From assembly GCF_001563225.1 (NCBI RefSeq), contig NZ_CP014206.1, positions 1,054,001 to 1,118,000 on the forward strand: DNA of 64,000 nt, written 5' to 3'. This DNA is from Pseudodesulfovibrio indicus (GTDB taxonomy: Bacteria > Desulfobacterota > Desulfovibrionia > Desulfovibrionales > Desulfovibrionaceae). Below, piece by piece: positions 42,143 through 52,787 of this stretch (positions are counted from its first letter, which is position 1; each line of letters starts with the position of its first letter). The notes under the pieces were generated by a model, which was not told the origin of the DNA, ran no database searches, and worked only from the letters and a program-made list of their open reading frames with translations. Made by a program: the position numbers and the translations under genes.

Positions 42143-42190
42143 AAACCGGAAGGCCGGAAGCGCAACCCGCTTCCGGCCTTCCGGTTTTTT
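42143..42190 (+). terminator. Strong intrinsic terminator of the small-protein gene
   Basis: A perfect 20-bp stem (42143-42162 with 42168-42187), CAACC loop, and a T-run of six. Confidence 0.93.
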
Positions 42191-42257
42191 ACGGTCCCCC
42201 CGCGAGTCCTGCGGATGCGGACAGCAACGCCGCAGATCGCCTTTTTTCAACAGCCTG

Positions 42258-43085
42258 CTAATCGCGCATCAGGGCGTAGACCGTCTTGGCGGTCCAGCCG
42301 GGAGCGCGGTCCGCCACGCGGCGGGCGATCTCCTTGGGCTTGCCGCCCGCTGCGGACTCCTCCTCGATGAGTTTGAGGACCGCTCCCTCGTCCGCGTCGC
42401 CCTCATCCCCGCCCGGACCGATGATCACGGTCAGCTCGCCGCGCAGCTCGAAGTCGAACCCGTCCAGCCCGGCCAACCTGCCGTGCAAAAATTCCTCGTA
42501 CTCCTTGGTCAGCTCGCGGGCCACGCAGAAGTCGCGGTCGCCCAGGACGTCGCGGGCGATGGACAGCGTGCCCTTGAGCCGGTCCTTGCGCTCGAAGAAG
42601 ACCAGGGTGGCCCCGGTGGCGCGGTGGGCCTCGAACAGCTTCTCGGTCTGGGACTTCTTGCGCGGGGGGAAACCCAGGAAGGTGTAGGGCAGGGGCGGCA
42701 GCCCGGAGGCGGACAGGGCCGTGACCGGCGCGCTGGGGCCGGGCACGGGCTTGACCGGGATTGCGGCCTCGCGGCAGGCGCGGACCAGGGTGAAGCCGGG
42801 GTCCGAGAGCAACGGGGTGCCTGCGTCCGAGATCAGGGCCACGTCGAGCCCCTGCTCCAGGAAGTCGAGGACCTTGGGCAGCCGCTTGTCCTCGTTGTGC
42901 TCGAAGAAGGACATCAGCCGCCCGTGGCGCTCGAGCCCCAGTCTTTTGAAGAGCAGCCCGGCCCGCCGGGTGTCCTCGGCCAGGACCACGTCCGCCTCGG
43001 TCAGGGTGTGGCGCGCCCTCGGGGAGAGGTCGTCCGCGTTGCCCAGGGGGGTGGCCACCACGAAGAGAGTGCCGGTGTCGCTCAT
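42258..43085 (-). CDS. rsmI: 16S rRNA (cytidine(1402)-2'-O)-methyltransferase
   Basis: A 275-residue SAM-dependent enzyme that methylates C1402 of 16S rRNA. TLFVVATPLGNADDLSPRA, VLAEDTRRAGLLFK, FFEHNEDKRLP, VALISDAGTPLLSDPGFTLV, VPGPSAPVTALSASGLPPLPYTFLGFPPRK and FFERKDRL are the family blocks. The start at 43085 overlaps the yraN stop by four bases; the upstream part of the longer frame is shadow sequence. In many genomes rsmI and yraN are adjacent, as here. Confidence 0.93.
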   Translation of the reverse strand: MSDTGTLFVVATPLGNADDLSPRARHTLTEADVVLAEDTRRAGLLFKRLGLERHGRLMSFFEHNEDKRLPKVLDFLEQGLDVALISDAGTPLLSDPGFTLVRACREAAIPVKPVPGPSAPVTALSASGLPPLPYTFLGFPPRKKSQTEKLFEAHRATGATLVFFERKDRLKGTLSIARDVLGDRDFCVARELTKEYEEFLHGRLAGLDGFDFELRGELTVIIGPGGDEGDADEGAVLKLIEEESAAGGKPKEIARRVADRAPGWTAKTVYALMRD

Positions 43086-43524
43086 GCCAGTTGTCCGTCC
43101 GACTGAAAAACGTTTTCGATGTGCTCCACGTCCAGTGAGGAGCCGGTGTCCGTGACCGCGGCCAGGTCGAACCGGCACGGCTCGTCCCACAGCCCGTGCT
43201 CGCTCAGGTAGTGGCTGGCCGCCTTGATCAGGCGGGTCCGTTTGGCGCGGGTCAGGGCCTCGCCGGGCGCGCCCATGGCCCCGGCTTTGCGCGTCTTGAC
43301 CTCCACGAAGACCACGGTGTCGCGGTCGCGGCAGACCAGGTCCAGCTCCCATTGGCGGTGCTGCCAGTTGCGGTCGAGCACCCGGAACCCCTTGGTCTCG
43401 AGATACCGCGCCGCCGCGTCCTCGCCGAGGTCGCCGGTCCGCCGGTTGGGGTCGTCCGCGCCGCCGCGTCCTCGCCGAGGTCGCCGGTCCGCCGGTTGGG
43501 GGTGCGTCGTGTGAAGAAGCCCAT
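43082..43524 (-). pseudogene. yraN: YraN family protein, disrupted by a 50-bp tandem duplication
   Basis: YraN proteins are predicted nuclease-fold proteins near rsmI. The N-terminus reads MGFFTRRTPNRRTGDLGEDAAAR from the ATG at 43524. A 50-bp repeat then shifts the frame, and the true continuation YLETKGFRVLDRNWQHRQWELDLVCRD with FVEVKTRKAG (nuclease-like E-x-K) is in another frame. Removing one copy of the repeat gives one continuous protein of about 130 residues. The stop overlaps rsmI. A downstream piece starting at MLDRNWQHRQ could still be made. Confidence 0.88.
43406..43501. repeat. 50-bp tandem duplication inside yraN
   Basis: 46 identical bases at 43406-43451 and 43456-43501, offset by 50 bases. 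A 50-base unit is not a multiple of three, so it breaks the frame. Confidence 0.93.
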
Positions 43525-43712
43525 GGCTTGGGCAGATAGCACAGGGCGGCCCGGCTTGTCAGGAGGCGGGAGCGGTTATTTCCGCTTCCGCCGCCGGAAC
43601 ACGGCCTTGGGGGCCAGGTCGTGTCGCCCGGGTGCGTTCTTTCAGGTACGGCTTTATCTTTTTCGTATGAGTTGTTACTCAGGCGTTAAAACTCAACGAG
43701 GAGAAGCGCAAG

Positions 43713-44708
43713 TTGAAAATCTGGAACGGAATTCTCTCCTGCCTGCTCTGTTTGGCCCTGGCCGCCACCGCCTTTGCCGGGGACGGGACCAAGGGGGCGG
43801 ATGACTGCCTCACCCCCTGTCCGGACTACCGGCAGGAGGTCGCCTGGGCTTCGCGGCCCGCGCATCCGGACAAGGCCGTGGACGTGTTCTACGTCTACCC
43901 GACCATCTATCCCGAAGCGTCGCCGCGCAACATGGACGTCTTCGACAAGGGGCTGCGGGCCGACGTGCAGGGGCTGCTCAAGGCCCAGGCCGGGGTCTAT
44001 TCGCCCACGGCCAACCTGTTCGCGCCCTATTACCGGCAGGTGACCTTCGCCTGCCTCGATCCGACCCAGGACATGACCCTGAATTCCTATTTCCGCATCG
44101 GGGCGGACGACGTTCACCGGGCGTTCGACCACTACCTGAACTTCCTGAACCAGGGCCGCCCGTTCATCCTGGCCGGCCACAGCCAGGGGTCGGTGGTCCT
44201 GCTCGACCTGCTGCGCAGCCGGTTCAAGGACCCGGCCCTGCAGAAGAAGCTCGTGGCCGTCTACCTGATCGGCTACTCGGTGACCGGCGAGGACCTGAAA
44301 CAGTATCCGTGGATCAAGCCCGCCAAGGGCGAGGACGACACCGGCGTGGTGGTGTCCTGGAACACCCAGGCCCCCGGCGCCACCGGTTCGCCCGTGCTGA
44401 TCCCCGGGGCCGCCTGCATCAATCCGCTCAACTGGAAGACCGACGCCACCCCGGCGGACAAGAGCCTGAACCTGGGCGCGGTCTTCTTCGACGATTTCAC
44501 CGGTAAAATCCTGCGCGAGGTCCCGAACTACACCGGGGCGCAGGTGGACCCGGCCACGGGCGCGCTGGTCACCACGCCGCCCGAGGAATTGAAGATCGGC
44601 CACTTCCCGCCCGGCGTGCTGCACAAGTTCGACTACGCCTTCTGGTACCGCAACCTGGAGCGCAACGTGCGCACCCGCGTGGACGCCTATCTGGCCGGGA
44701 ACCGCTAG
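43713..44708 (+). CDS. DUF3089 alpha/beta-hydrolase-like exported protein
   Basis: A 331-residue protein starting at TTG 43713 with GAGGAG upstream. Residues 1-22 are a signal peptide (ILSCLLCLALAATAFA). The mature protein has VDVFYVYPTIYPEASPRNMD, NLFAPYYRQVTF and the nucleophile elbow ILAGHSQGSVVLLDLL (G-x-S-x-G), later LVAVYLIGYSVTG. This pattern matches DUF3089, a hydrolase-fold family of unknown substrate. It stands alone between intergenic regions; a large inverted repeat follows it. Confidence 0.85.
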   Translation: MKIWNGILSCLLCLALAATAFAGDGTKGADDCLTPCPDYRQEVAWASRPAHPDKAVDVFYVYPTIYPEASPRNMDVFDKGLRADVQGLLKAQAGVYSPTANLFAPYYRQVTFACLDPTQDMTLNSYFRIGADDVHRAFDHYLNFLNQGRPFILAGHSQGSVVLLDLLRSRFKDPALQKKLVAVYLIGYSVTGEDLKQYPWIKPAKGEDDTGVVVSWNTQAPGATGSPVLIPGAACINPLNWKTDATPADKSLNLGAVFFDDFTGKILREVPNYTGAQVDPATGALVTTPPEELKIGHFPPGVLHKFDYAFWYRNLERNVRTRVDAYLAGNR

Positions 44709-44721
44709 CCGCCACCAGCAC

Positions 44722-44767
44722 ACGGCCCGCGCGCCCCGGTCCATTGACACCGGGGGGCGCGGGCCGT
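44722..44767. terminator. Long GC inverted repeat between the hydrolase and FAD-protein genes
   Basis: 19-base arms at 44722-44740 and 44749-44767, with two mismatches and an 8-base loop. It starts 14 bases after one stop and ends 11 bases before the next ATG. A T-poor tail makes it an imperfect terminator; it may also shield the start of the next gene. Confidence 0.55.
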
Positions 44768-44778
44768 AGTTTCCGGGC

Positions 44779-46167
44779 ATGCCAGAATACGCCCCTTCCC
44801 TGACCCCGGCGCACGAAGCGTTCCTGCGCGATCTCTTTCCCGGCGACGGGTGTGTCTTTGCGCCCGAGGCGCTGAACGCCTTTTCCACGGACGCCAGCCG
44901 CGAGCGGGCCATGCCCTGGGCCGCTGTCCGGCCCGAGACCCGCGAGCAGGTGGCCGAGCTGCTGCGCTGGGCCGACGCGGAGCGCATGCCGGTCTATCCC
45001 CGGGCGCGGGCCACCGGCCAGGTGGGCAACGCCGTGCCGGTCAAGGGCGGCGTGGCCGTGTCCCTGCTGCGCATGAACCGCATCCTGGACATCGACGGCC
45101 GCGACTTCGCCGCCGAGGTGGAGCCGGGCGTGATCACCTCCGATTTCCAGGCGGCCTGCGCGGAAAAGCGGCTGTTCTATCCCCCGGACCCGGCCAGCGT
45201 GAAGATATCCACCATGGGCGGGAACATCTCCACCTGCGCGGGCGGGCTGCGCGCCGTGAAGTACGGCGTGACCCGCGACTGGGTGCTCGGCTTGACCGCC
45301 GTCCTGCCCGGCGGGTCCACCCTGGTCATGGGCGGCCGGTCGCACAAGGACGTGGTCGGCCTGGACCTGAAGCGGCTCTTCGTGGGCGCGGGCGGCAAGC
45401 TGGGCATCATCACCGGGGTCACGGTCAAGCTCATCCCCCTGCCCGAGACCTCGGCCTCGGTCCTGGTCGGCTTCGCCAACCTGGACGACTGCATGGACGG
45501 GGTGGCCGCCGGTTTCGGGGCCGGGCTGCTGCCCTGCGCCTGCGAGTTCATGGACGCCACCACCCTGTCGGCCATCCGGCTGGGCAGCGACATCCCGCTG
45601 GACGCGGGGGCGCAGGCCGCATTGCTCTTCAAGTTCGACGGCACAGCGGAGGGCGTGGCCGCCGAGGTCCGCAGGCTGACGGACGCCCTCGGCCCCACCG
45701 GGCCGCTCTCGGTCGAGGTCGGCCAGGGCGCGGAAGAGGAGGCGATCTGGGCCGTGCGCCGAGACATCTCCCCGGCCTCCTACCGGCTCAGGCCGCACAA
45801 GATCTCCGAGGACCTGTCCGTGCCGCGCGGCAGGGTCCCGCAGCTGGTGGCGGCGGCACAGGCCGTGGGGCGCGAGTTCGGCCTGCCCGTGCTCTGCTAC
45901 GGCCACCTGGGCGACGGCAACATCCACACCAACGTCATGCACGACCGCGCGGTCCCCGGCGACGAGGACAAGGCGCACCGGGTCAAGGACCGGCTCTTCA
46001 AGGCGGCCCTGGACCTGGGCGGGACCATCTCCGGGGAGCACGGCACCGGGTTGACCAAGGCCCCCTACGTGGCCGGGCAGCTCGGGCCGGAGCAGCTGCG
46101 CCTCATGGAGCAGGTCCGCCGCGCCTTCGACCCCCACGAGATCATGAACCCCGGCAAGGGATGGTAG
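44779..46167 (+). CDS. FAD-binding oxidoreductase, GlcD / D-lactate dehydrogenase type
   Basis: A 462-residue flavoprotein. The FAD_binding_4 domain has VYPRARATGQVGNAVPVKGGVAVSLLRMNRIL, EVEPGVITSDFQAACAEKRLFYPPDP, TMGGNISTCAGGLRAVKYGVTRDWVLGL and LFVGAGGKLGIITGVTVKL. The C-terminal half (VLCYGHLGDGNIHTNVM, GGTISGEHGTGLTKAPYV, FDPHEIMNPGKGW) is typical of 2-hydroxyacid dehydrogenases. A GlcF-like Fe-S protein gene is 1.8 kb downstream, on the same strand, so the two probably form a lactate- or glycolate-oxidising enzyme. The substrate is not certain; lactate use is common in Desulfovibrio. Confidence 0.88.
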   Translation: MPEYAPSLTPAHEAFLRDLFPGDGCVFAPEALNAFSTDASRERAMPWAAVRPETREQVAELLRWADAERMPVYPRARATGQVGNAVPVKGGVAVSLLRMNRILDIDGRDFAAEVEPGVITSDFQAACAEKRLFYPPDPASVKISTMGGNISTCAGGLRAVKYGVTRDWVLGLTAVLPGGSTLVMGGRSHKDVVGLDLKRLFVGAGGKLGIITGVTVKLIPLPETSASVLVGFANLDDCMDGVAAGFGAGLLPCACEFMDATTLSAIRLGSDIPLDAGAQAALLFKFDGTAEGVAAEVRRLTDALGPTGPLSVEVGQGAEEEAIWAVRRDISPASYRLRPHKISEDLSVPRGRVPQLVAAAQAVGREFGLPVLCYGHLGDGNIHTNVMHDRAVPGDEDKAHRVKDRLFKAALDLGGTISGEHGTGLTKAPYVAGQLGPEQLRLMEQVRRAFDPHEIMNPGKGW

Positions 46168-46177
46168 CCCACCCCTT

Positions 46178-46222
46178 CGCGAAACGGTTTCGCGCCCCGG
46201 GCAGTCATAGATAAAGTCTATG
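46178..46222. other. Two short inverted repeats upstream of the MauE gene
   Basis: CGCGAAA-CGG-TTTCGCG (46178-46194) and CATAGA-TAAAG-TCTATG (46206-46222). The second is AT-rich and lies about 70 bases before the start at 46290; it could be an operator. No protein is recognised between 46168 and 46289. Confidence 0.3.
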
Positions 46223-46289
46223 TTTCCCGACCCATGTCGGCGACATCTCTATTTGTTGAAACAATTCCAGCGTGCTATGGGGTGAAATC

Positions 46290-46778
46290 ATGACACCCCT
46301 GTCCTCCTTGCTCCGTTCCCGCAGGACCTACCTGTTCGCGCGCGTGCTCCTCGGAGGGCTGTTTCTGGTGGCGGGCGTCATCAAGTTCGCCGCCCCCGAA
46401 CAGCTCGCCGTGGTCATCGACGCCTTCGGGCTGGTGCCGCCGGGGCTGGTGCGCCCCATGTCCTACCTTCTCCCGGCGGTGGAGGTGGTTGCCGGAATCG
46501 GATTGATATTCGATCTGCGCGGCAGCCTGTCCGTCGTCACCTTCCTGGTGGCGGTCTTTCTGGCCGTGTTGGCCTGGGGCATCCATATGGGGCTGGACAT
46601 CGACTGCGGGTGTTACGGCCCGGGCGACCCGGAGGCCGAGGCGTTCAGCGGGTTGAGGACCGCCTTTGGGCGGGACCTCCTCATGCTGGGCGGTGCGTTG
46701 TATTGTTTCTGGTGGCGGAGGTTCGCGAGGGAAGGGGCGCGGAGTCCGTCTCAATCTGTTGTCTTCAAGGAGAATTAG
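46290..46778 (+). CDS. MauE/DoxX-like membrane protein
   Basis: A 162-residue protein with four hydrophobic helices: LFARVLLGGLFLVAGVIKF, SYLLPAVEVVAGIGLIF, SVVTFLVAVFLAVLAWGIH and DLLMLGGALYCFWW. A DCGCYGPGDPEAEAF motif after the third helix, with two cysteines two residues apart, is typical of MauE-like proteins, associated with thiol chemistry or methylamine dehydrogenase maturation. An in-frame GTG six codons earlier is possible. The next gene begins one base after its stop and encodes a rhodanese-like protein. Confidence 0.8.
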   Translation: MTPLSSLLRSRRTYLFARVLLGGLFLVAGVIKFAAPEQLAVVIDAFGLVPPGLVRPMSYLLPAVEVVAGIGLIFDLRGSLSVVTFLVAVFLAVLAWGIHMGLDIDCGCYGPGDPEAEAFSGLRTAFGRDLLMLGGALYCFWWRRFAREGARSPSQSVVFKEN

Positions 46779-46779
46779 G

Positions 46780-47307
46780 ATGTTGAGAAGAGTACTGCTT
46801 TTGTGTGTTTGCGCCGTCCTGCTGGCGGCTGTTCCGGCCACGGCCGGTCTGTTCGGCGACAAGTTCGAGGACGAGGTCGTCACCGAAACCAGCGCCGTGA
46901 AGCTGGTGCGCGAGGTGCAGCAGGGCGGATACGACGTGGTCACCACCGAGGAGCTCAAGGGCTGGATCGACGGCGGCCGCAAGATGATCATCGTGGACAC
47001 CATGCCCTTCGAGGCGAGCTACGCCAAGGGCCACATCCCCGGCGCGGTGCCCTTCGAGTTCCCGGTCCCGCTCATGGAGACCTGGGACACCACCAAGACC
47101 GCTGGCAAGTCCCCGGCCGACTACGAGGCCCTGCTCGGCTCGGACAAGGACATGCTGATCGTGGTCTACTGCGGTTTCGTCAAATGCACCCGCAGCCACA
47201 ACGGCGCGATCTGGGCCAAGAAGCTCGGCTACACCAACGTGGTCCGTCACCCCGGCGGCATCTTCGCCTGGAAGGGCAAGGGCTACCCGGTCGAGACCGC
47301 TGAATAG
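46780..47307 (+). CDS. Exported rhodanese-like domain protein
   Basis: A 175-residue protein with a signal peptide (LLLCVCAVLLAAVPATAG) and one rhodanese-like domain. The active loop is IVVYCGFVKCTRSHNGAIWA, with the catalytic Cys in VYCGFVKC; MIIVDTMPFEASYAKGHIPGAVPF is the family's N-terminal block. Such periplasmic proteins may carry sulfane sulfur or thiosulfate-type intermediates. AAGGAG lies eight bases before the ATG at 46780. Adjacent MauE-like cysteine protein suggests joint thiol chemistry; inference. Confidence 0.85.
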   Translation: MLRRVLLLCVCAVLLAAVPATAGLFGDKFEDEVVTETSAVKLVREVQQGGYDVVTTEELKGWIDGGRKMIIVDTMPFEASYAKGHIPGAVPFEFPVPLMETWDTTKTAGKSPADYEALLGSDKDMLIVVYCGFVKCTRSHNGAIWAKKLGYTNVVRHPGGIFAWKGKGYPVETAE

Positions 47308-47316
47308 CGAGAACAC

Positions 47317-47351
47317 GCCCTTGCGCCGCATTCCGGCGCAAGGGCTTTTTT
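47317..47351 (+). terminator. Intrinsic terminator just before the C_GCAxxG_C_C gene
   Basis: Perfect 12-bp stem (47317-47328 with 47334-47345) and six Ts. It ends six bases before the ATG at 47358, and the only AAGGG close to that ATG lies in its right arm. Confidence 0.9.
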
Positions 47352-47357
47352 ACCGCC

Positions 47358-47909
47358 ATGGACGAGCAATCCCGAAAGCAACTGGTCGAAACCCTGTCCG
47401 GCAGGGCCGAGAACCTCTACCGCACCCGGCAGCATCTCTGCGCGGACGCCATCCTGCTCGCCTTCAACGAGGTGCTGGACGGCGGGCTGACCGAGCAGCA
47501 GGCCGTGGGGCTGACCGCCGGCATGTCCATGGGCCAGGGCGAGTCCGGCTGTTTGTGCGGGGCCGTGGCCGGCGGGACGCTGGTCCTGGGGCTGTTCCTG
47601 GCGGGCGAGGGCGGGGCGTACCGCAACTCCGCCTTGGTGCGTGCCGGGGTGCGCAGGCTCCACGAGCGGTTCAAGGCGGTCAACGGGTCCACCTGCTGCC
47701 GCGTGCTGACCAAGAAGGTCAACCACGACAGCGCCCTGCATTTCGAACAATGCGCCCAGTTCACGGGCGACGCCGCGCGCATGGCCGGTTCCATCCTCTT
47801 CGAGCTGCGCCCGGCCCTGGCCGACCGCGTTGACCGCGACCGAGCCGAGACCCGCGACTCCCTGGGACGGGGCGTGCTCCGTCGGCTCTTCAACCGCCTC
47901 TTTCGCTGA
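47358..47909 (+). CDS. C_GCAxxG_C_C family redox protein
   Basis: A 183-residue protein of the cysteine-rich family named for its signature. Here SGCLCGAVAGGTLVLGLFLA is the GCAxxG-like core, with further cysteines in LCADAILL, STCCRVLT and EQCAQFT. The family is thought to carry out redox or metal chemistry and is common in Desulfovibrio; the reaction is unproven. The ATG at 47358 follows closely on the rhodanese gene's terminator, so a ribosome-binding site may be buried in that hairpin's right arm. Confidence 0.82.
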   Translation: MDEQSRKQLVETLSGRAENLYRTRQHLCADAILLAFNEVLDGGLTEQQAVGLTAGMSMGQGESGCLCGAVAGGTLVLGLFLAGEGGAYRNSALVRAGVRRLHERFKAVNGSTCCRVLTKKVNHDSALHFEQCAQFTGDAARMAGSILFELRPALADRVDRDRAETRDSLGRGVLRRLFNRLFR

Positions 47910-47964
47910 TCCCCCGGCCCGCCCCTGTTGCCAAGGGGCGGCAACGCGGGTAGGACCATGACTC

Positions 47965-49095
47965 ATGGCCGAACTCTCCCACAACTGCATCCTGTGCGGC
48001 AAATGCCTCGACGTCTGCCCGCTGCTGCGCGCCACCGGACGCGAGGAGCTCGGCCCGCGCGCCAAGTCAGACCTCTGCCGCGTGCTCCTGGAGTCTCCGG
48101 ACCGGCTGAGCGAGGAGGACGCCGCCCGCCTGGCCGGACTGTGCCTGGGGTGCGGGCGGTGCCGCGAGGTCTGCTCCCAGTCCGTGGACGTGCCGTCCCT
48201 GGTGGCCGCGCTGCGCGGCGCGCATCCCGATTTCAAGTCCTGGCTGTGGAAGACCTGGCTGACCCGCGCGCGCCGTCTCTGGTCGCCGAGCTCCAAGGCG
48301 GCCGGCCTCATCCCGGACCGGTTCCGCACCGAAAGGCTCGGCCCCATGCTCAAGACGCTCGCCGGGATGTCCGGCGGACCGGGGCTCGATCCGTTCCTGA
48401 CCCCGGTCGCCTTCCCCGATACCTTTCGCGGCGGGAAATTGCTCCTCTTCGCCGGGTGCACGGCCAATTACGTCCAGGGCCGCTGGCTGACCGCCGCCCT
48501 GCGCCTCCTCGACGGGCTGGGCGCGGATATCCTGCCCGGCGACTTCCAATGCTGCGGCTCGGGCCTGAAGGGCGCGGGGTTCGCGGACGAATCCCGGGCC
48601 ATGGCCGAGGCCAACGTGCGCGTCTGGCGCCAGGCCGGACGCCCCCGGCTGGCCGTGTTCTGCGCCTCCTGCCTGGCCGGGCTGCGGGCCTACGACTGTT
48701 TCGACTCCGAGGCCGAGGCCCGGCAGTGGGCCGAATCCCTGCTCCCGCTCTCAAAGGCCGTGCGAGGCGTCGAATTCGAGACCGCGGGCAACGCGCCGGA
48801 GCGCATGGGCTACCACCATCCGTGCCACGCCGGGAAAAACGACCCGGACCGGGCGTTCCTTGCTGCCGTCCTCGGCGACCGGCTGGTCCGGGCCACGGAC
48901 ACGCAGTGCTGCGGCTTCGGCGGGGTCATGCGGTTGGCCGCGCCGGGGCTGACCGAGCCGGTCAACCGCAAGTGCTGGGACGCGCTGGCGGGCGCGGAGG
49001 TCGTGCTTTCCGGCTGTTCCGCCTGCCTGGCCCAGCTCTCGGCCACGGCCCCGCAAGGCGTGCGGGTCGGCCACTGGCTGGAGACGGTGGGATAG
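47965..49095 (+). CDS. (Fe-S)-binding heterodisulfide reductase / GlcF-like subunit
   Basis: A 376-residue protein with two 4Fe-4S motifs at the N-terminus: CILCGKCLDVCPLL and CLGCGRCREVCSQS. Two CCG-type domains follow (DFQCCGSGLKG near residue 190 and TQCCGFGGVM near residue 310, with HHPCHAGK). This is the layout of GlcF or LldF-type electron-transfer subunits. The likely partner is the FAD dehydrogenase at 44779-46167. Catalytic-type cysteines in both CCG domains look complete. Confidence 0.88.
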   Translation: MAELSHNCILCGKCLDVCPLLRATGREELGPRAKSDLCRVLLESPDRLSEEDAARLAGLCLGCGRCREVCSQSVDVPSLVAALRGAHPDFKSWLWKTWLTRARRLWSPSSKAAGLIPDRFRTERLGPMLKTLAGMSGGPGLDPFLTPVAFPDTFRGGKLLLFAGCTANYVQGRWLTAALRLLDGLGADILPGDFQCCGSGLKGAGFADESRAMAEANVRVWRQAGRPRLAVFCASCLAGLRAYDCFDSEAEARQWAESLLPLSKAVRGVEFETAGNAPERMGYHHPCHAGKNDPDRAFLAAVLGDRLVRATDTQCCGFGGVMRLAAPGLTEPVNRKCWDALAGAEVVLSGCSACLAQLSATAPQGVRVGHWLETVG

Positions 49096-49097
49096 GC

Positions 49098-49943
49098 ATG
49101 TCCGGCAACCCCTGGTTTCTGCGGGCCGAGGGTGCCTGGAGCCGGGATTGGCGAGAGGTCGGGGCCGCGTTTCTTGATGCCTGGAAGTTTATCCGTTCCC
49201 ATCCCGGCGTCTGCTGGACGGCGGTGGGGGCCTGGCTGGTTCTTCGTCTGCCCGCGCTTTCCCTGCTGCCTAGGGAACTGTTGCTGGGACCGCAATACCG
49301 GACCCTTCTCGAAATTCTGTCCTGGGCCTACCTTCTGGCCGTGCTCCTGGCCAAAGCCGGAGTCTGCCTGTTCCTGTTCAGCCGGTATTCCGAGGCGGCG
49401 CGGGAGGGCGGTCCGGTCCTTGCGGACGGCTGGCGGCGGTTCGGACGGATGCTCCCTCCCGTTCTCTCCTTGTATGCGCTTTATTACGTGAGCGCGGCGG
49501 GCTATTATTCCTTGATCTGGATGGACGGGCCTTCCGCGCGCAGGGGCACGTGGTTGTGGCTGACCCTGGCCTCGCAGCTCGAAGGGCTGGCCGTGCGGTT
49601 GCCCGCCATCTGGGCGGTCTGCCGGTTCGGCGGGGTGTTGACTGCCGCCGCCGCAGGTGACGCTCCCTCCCCGGTTCGGTCCTGGCGGCTGACGTCGGGC
49701 CATGTCCGCCCGCTCCTCTACGGCTGCCTGTCGTGGTATGTCCTTCGACACGCGGTGCCGGGCGTCGCAACCTTCCCGCTCTATAACCTCCTGGGGGAGC
49801 GCCTTTTGGGGTTCGACTGGTTGCACTGGCTGCTCAAGCTCTACGGGGCGGGCGTCAACGTGTTTTTCCTGGCTGCGGCTGCGGCCTGGTACGAGCGGTT
49901 CCGTTCCGGTTCCGTGAGCGGCGCTCCGTCCGGCACGGCGTAG
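49098..49943 (+). CDS. Polytopic membrane protein of unknown function
   Basis: A 281-residue protein with about five to six hydrophobic helices (VCWTAVGAWLVLRLPALSLL, ILSWAYLLAVLLAKAGVCLFLFS, MLPPVLSLYALYYVSAAGYYSLIW, and others) and aromatic-rich loops. No family was recognised. The ATG at 49098 follows the Fe-S gene stop by two bases, so cotranslation is likely. It could be an anchor for that enzyme, but no direct evidence shows this. Confidence 0.6.
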   Translation: MSGNPWFLRAEGAWSRDWREVGAAFLDAWKFIRSHPGVCWTAVGAWLVLRLPALSLLPRELLLGPQYRTLLEILSWAYLLAVLLAKAGVCLFLFSRYSEAAREGGPVLADGWRRFGRMLPPVLSLYALYYVSAAGYYSLIWMDGPSARRGTWLWLTLASQLEGLAVRLPAIWAVCRFGGVLTAAAAGDAPSPVRSWRLTSGHVRPLLYGCLSWYVLRHAVPGVATFPLYNLLGERLLGFDWLHWLLKLYGAGVNVFFLAAAAAWYERFRSGSVSGAPSGTA

Positions 49944-50035
49944 CCGGTTCCGCCGCCGCGTGCCCTTTTACGGACGCCCGCGTTTGTGCTATCCCTGACT
50001 GCGCCGGAAAAACCCGCTGTTGCGCGATTGTCGCG

Positions 50036-50063
50036 TTGACTTTCCGGTATCAGACTTTATCTT
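50036..50063 (+). promoter_or_regulatory. Candidate sigma-70 promoter of secA
   Basis: TTGACT (50036-50041), 16-base spacer, TATCTT (50058-50063), 61 bases before the secA ATG and outside coding sequence. Confidence 0.5.
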
Positions 50064-50124
50064 GCTGCTGAGCGTTCGCGGCCGCGCCAGATAGACCGCC
50101 AAAGATTCCCGGGAGAACCCATAC

Positions 50125-52668
<2,544 letters not shown>

Positions 52669-52690
52669 GTCCCGGCGAGAACGCATTCCC

Positions 52691-52724
52691 GGCCCGGTCC
52701 GACGTCCGTCGGCCCGGGCCTTTT
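52691..52724 (+). terminator. Intrinsic terminator of secA
   Basis: GGCCCGG (52691-52697) and CCGGGCC (52714-52720) pair, with an inner CCGAC-GTCC-GTCGG segment, a single mismatch, and four Ts after the stem. Confidence 0.85.
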
Positions 52725-52787
52725 CTCGCGCTCCGGCCGGGCCGGGAGCTATTGCGTTCCCCGAACCGCACGTGTATCGAGTCCCGT

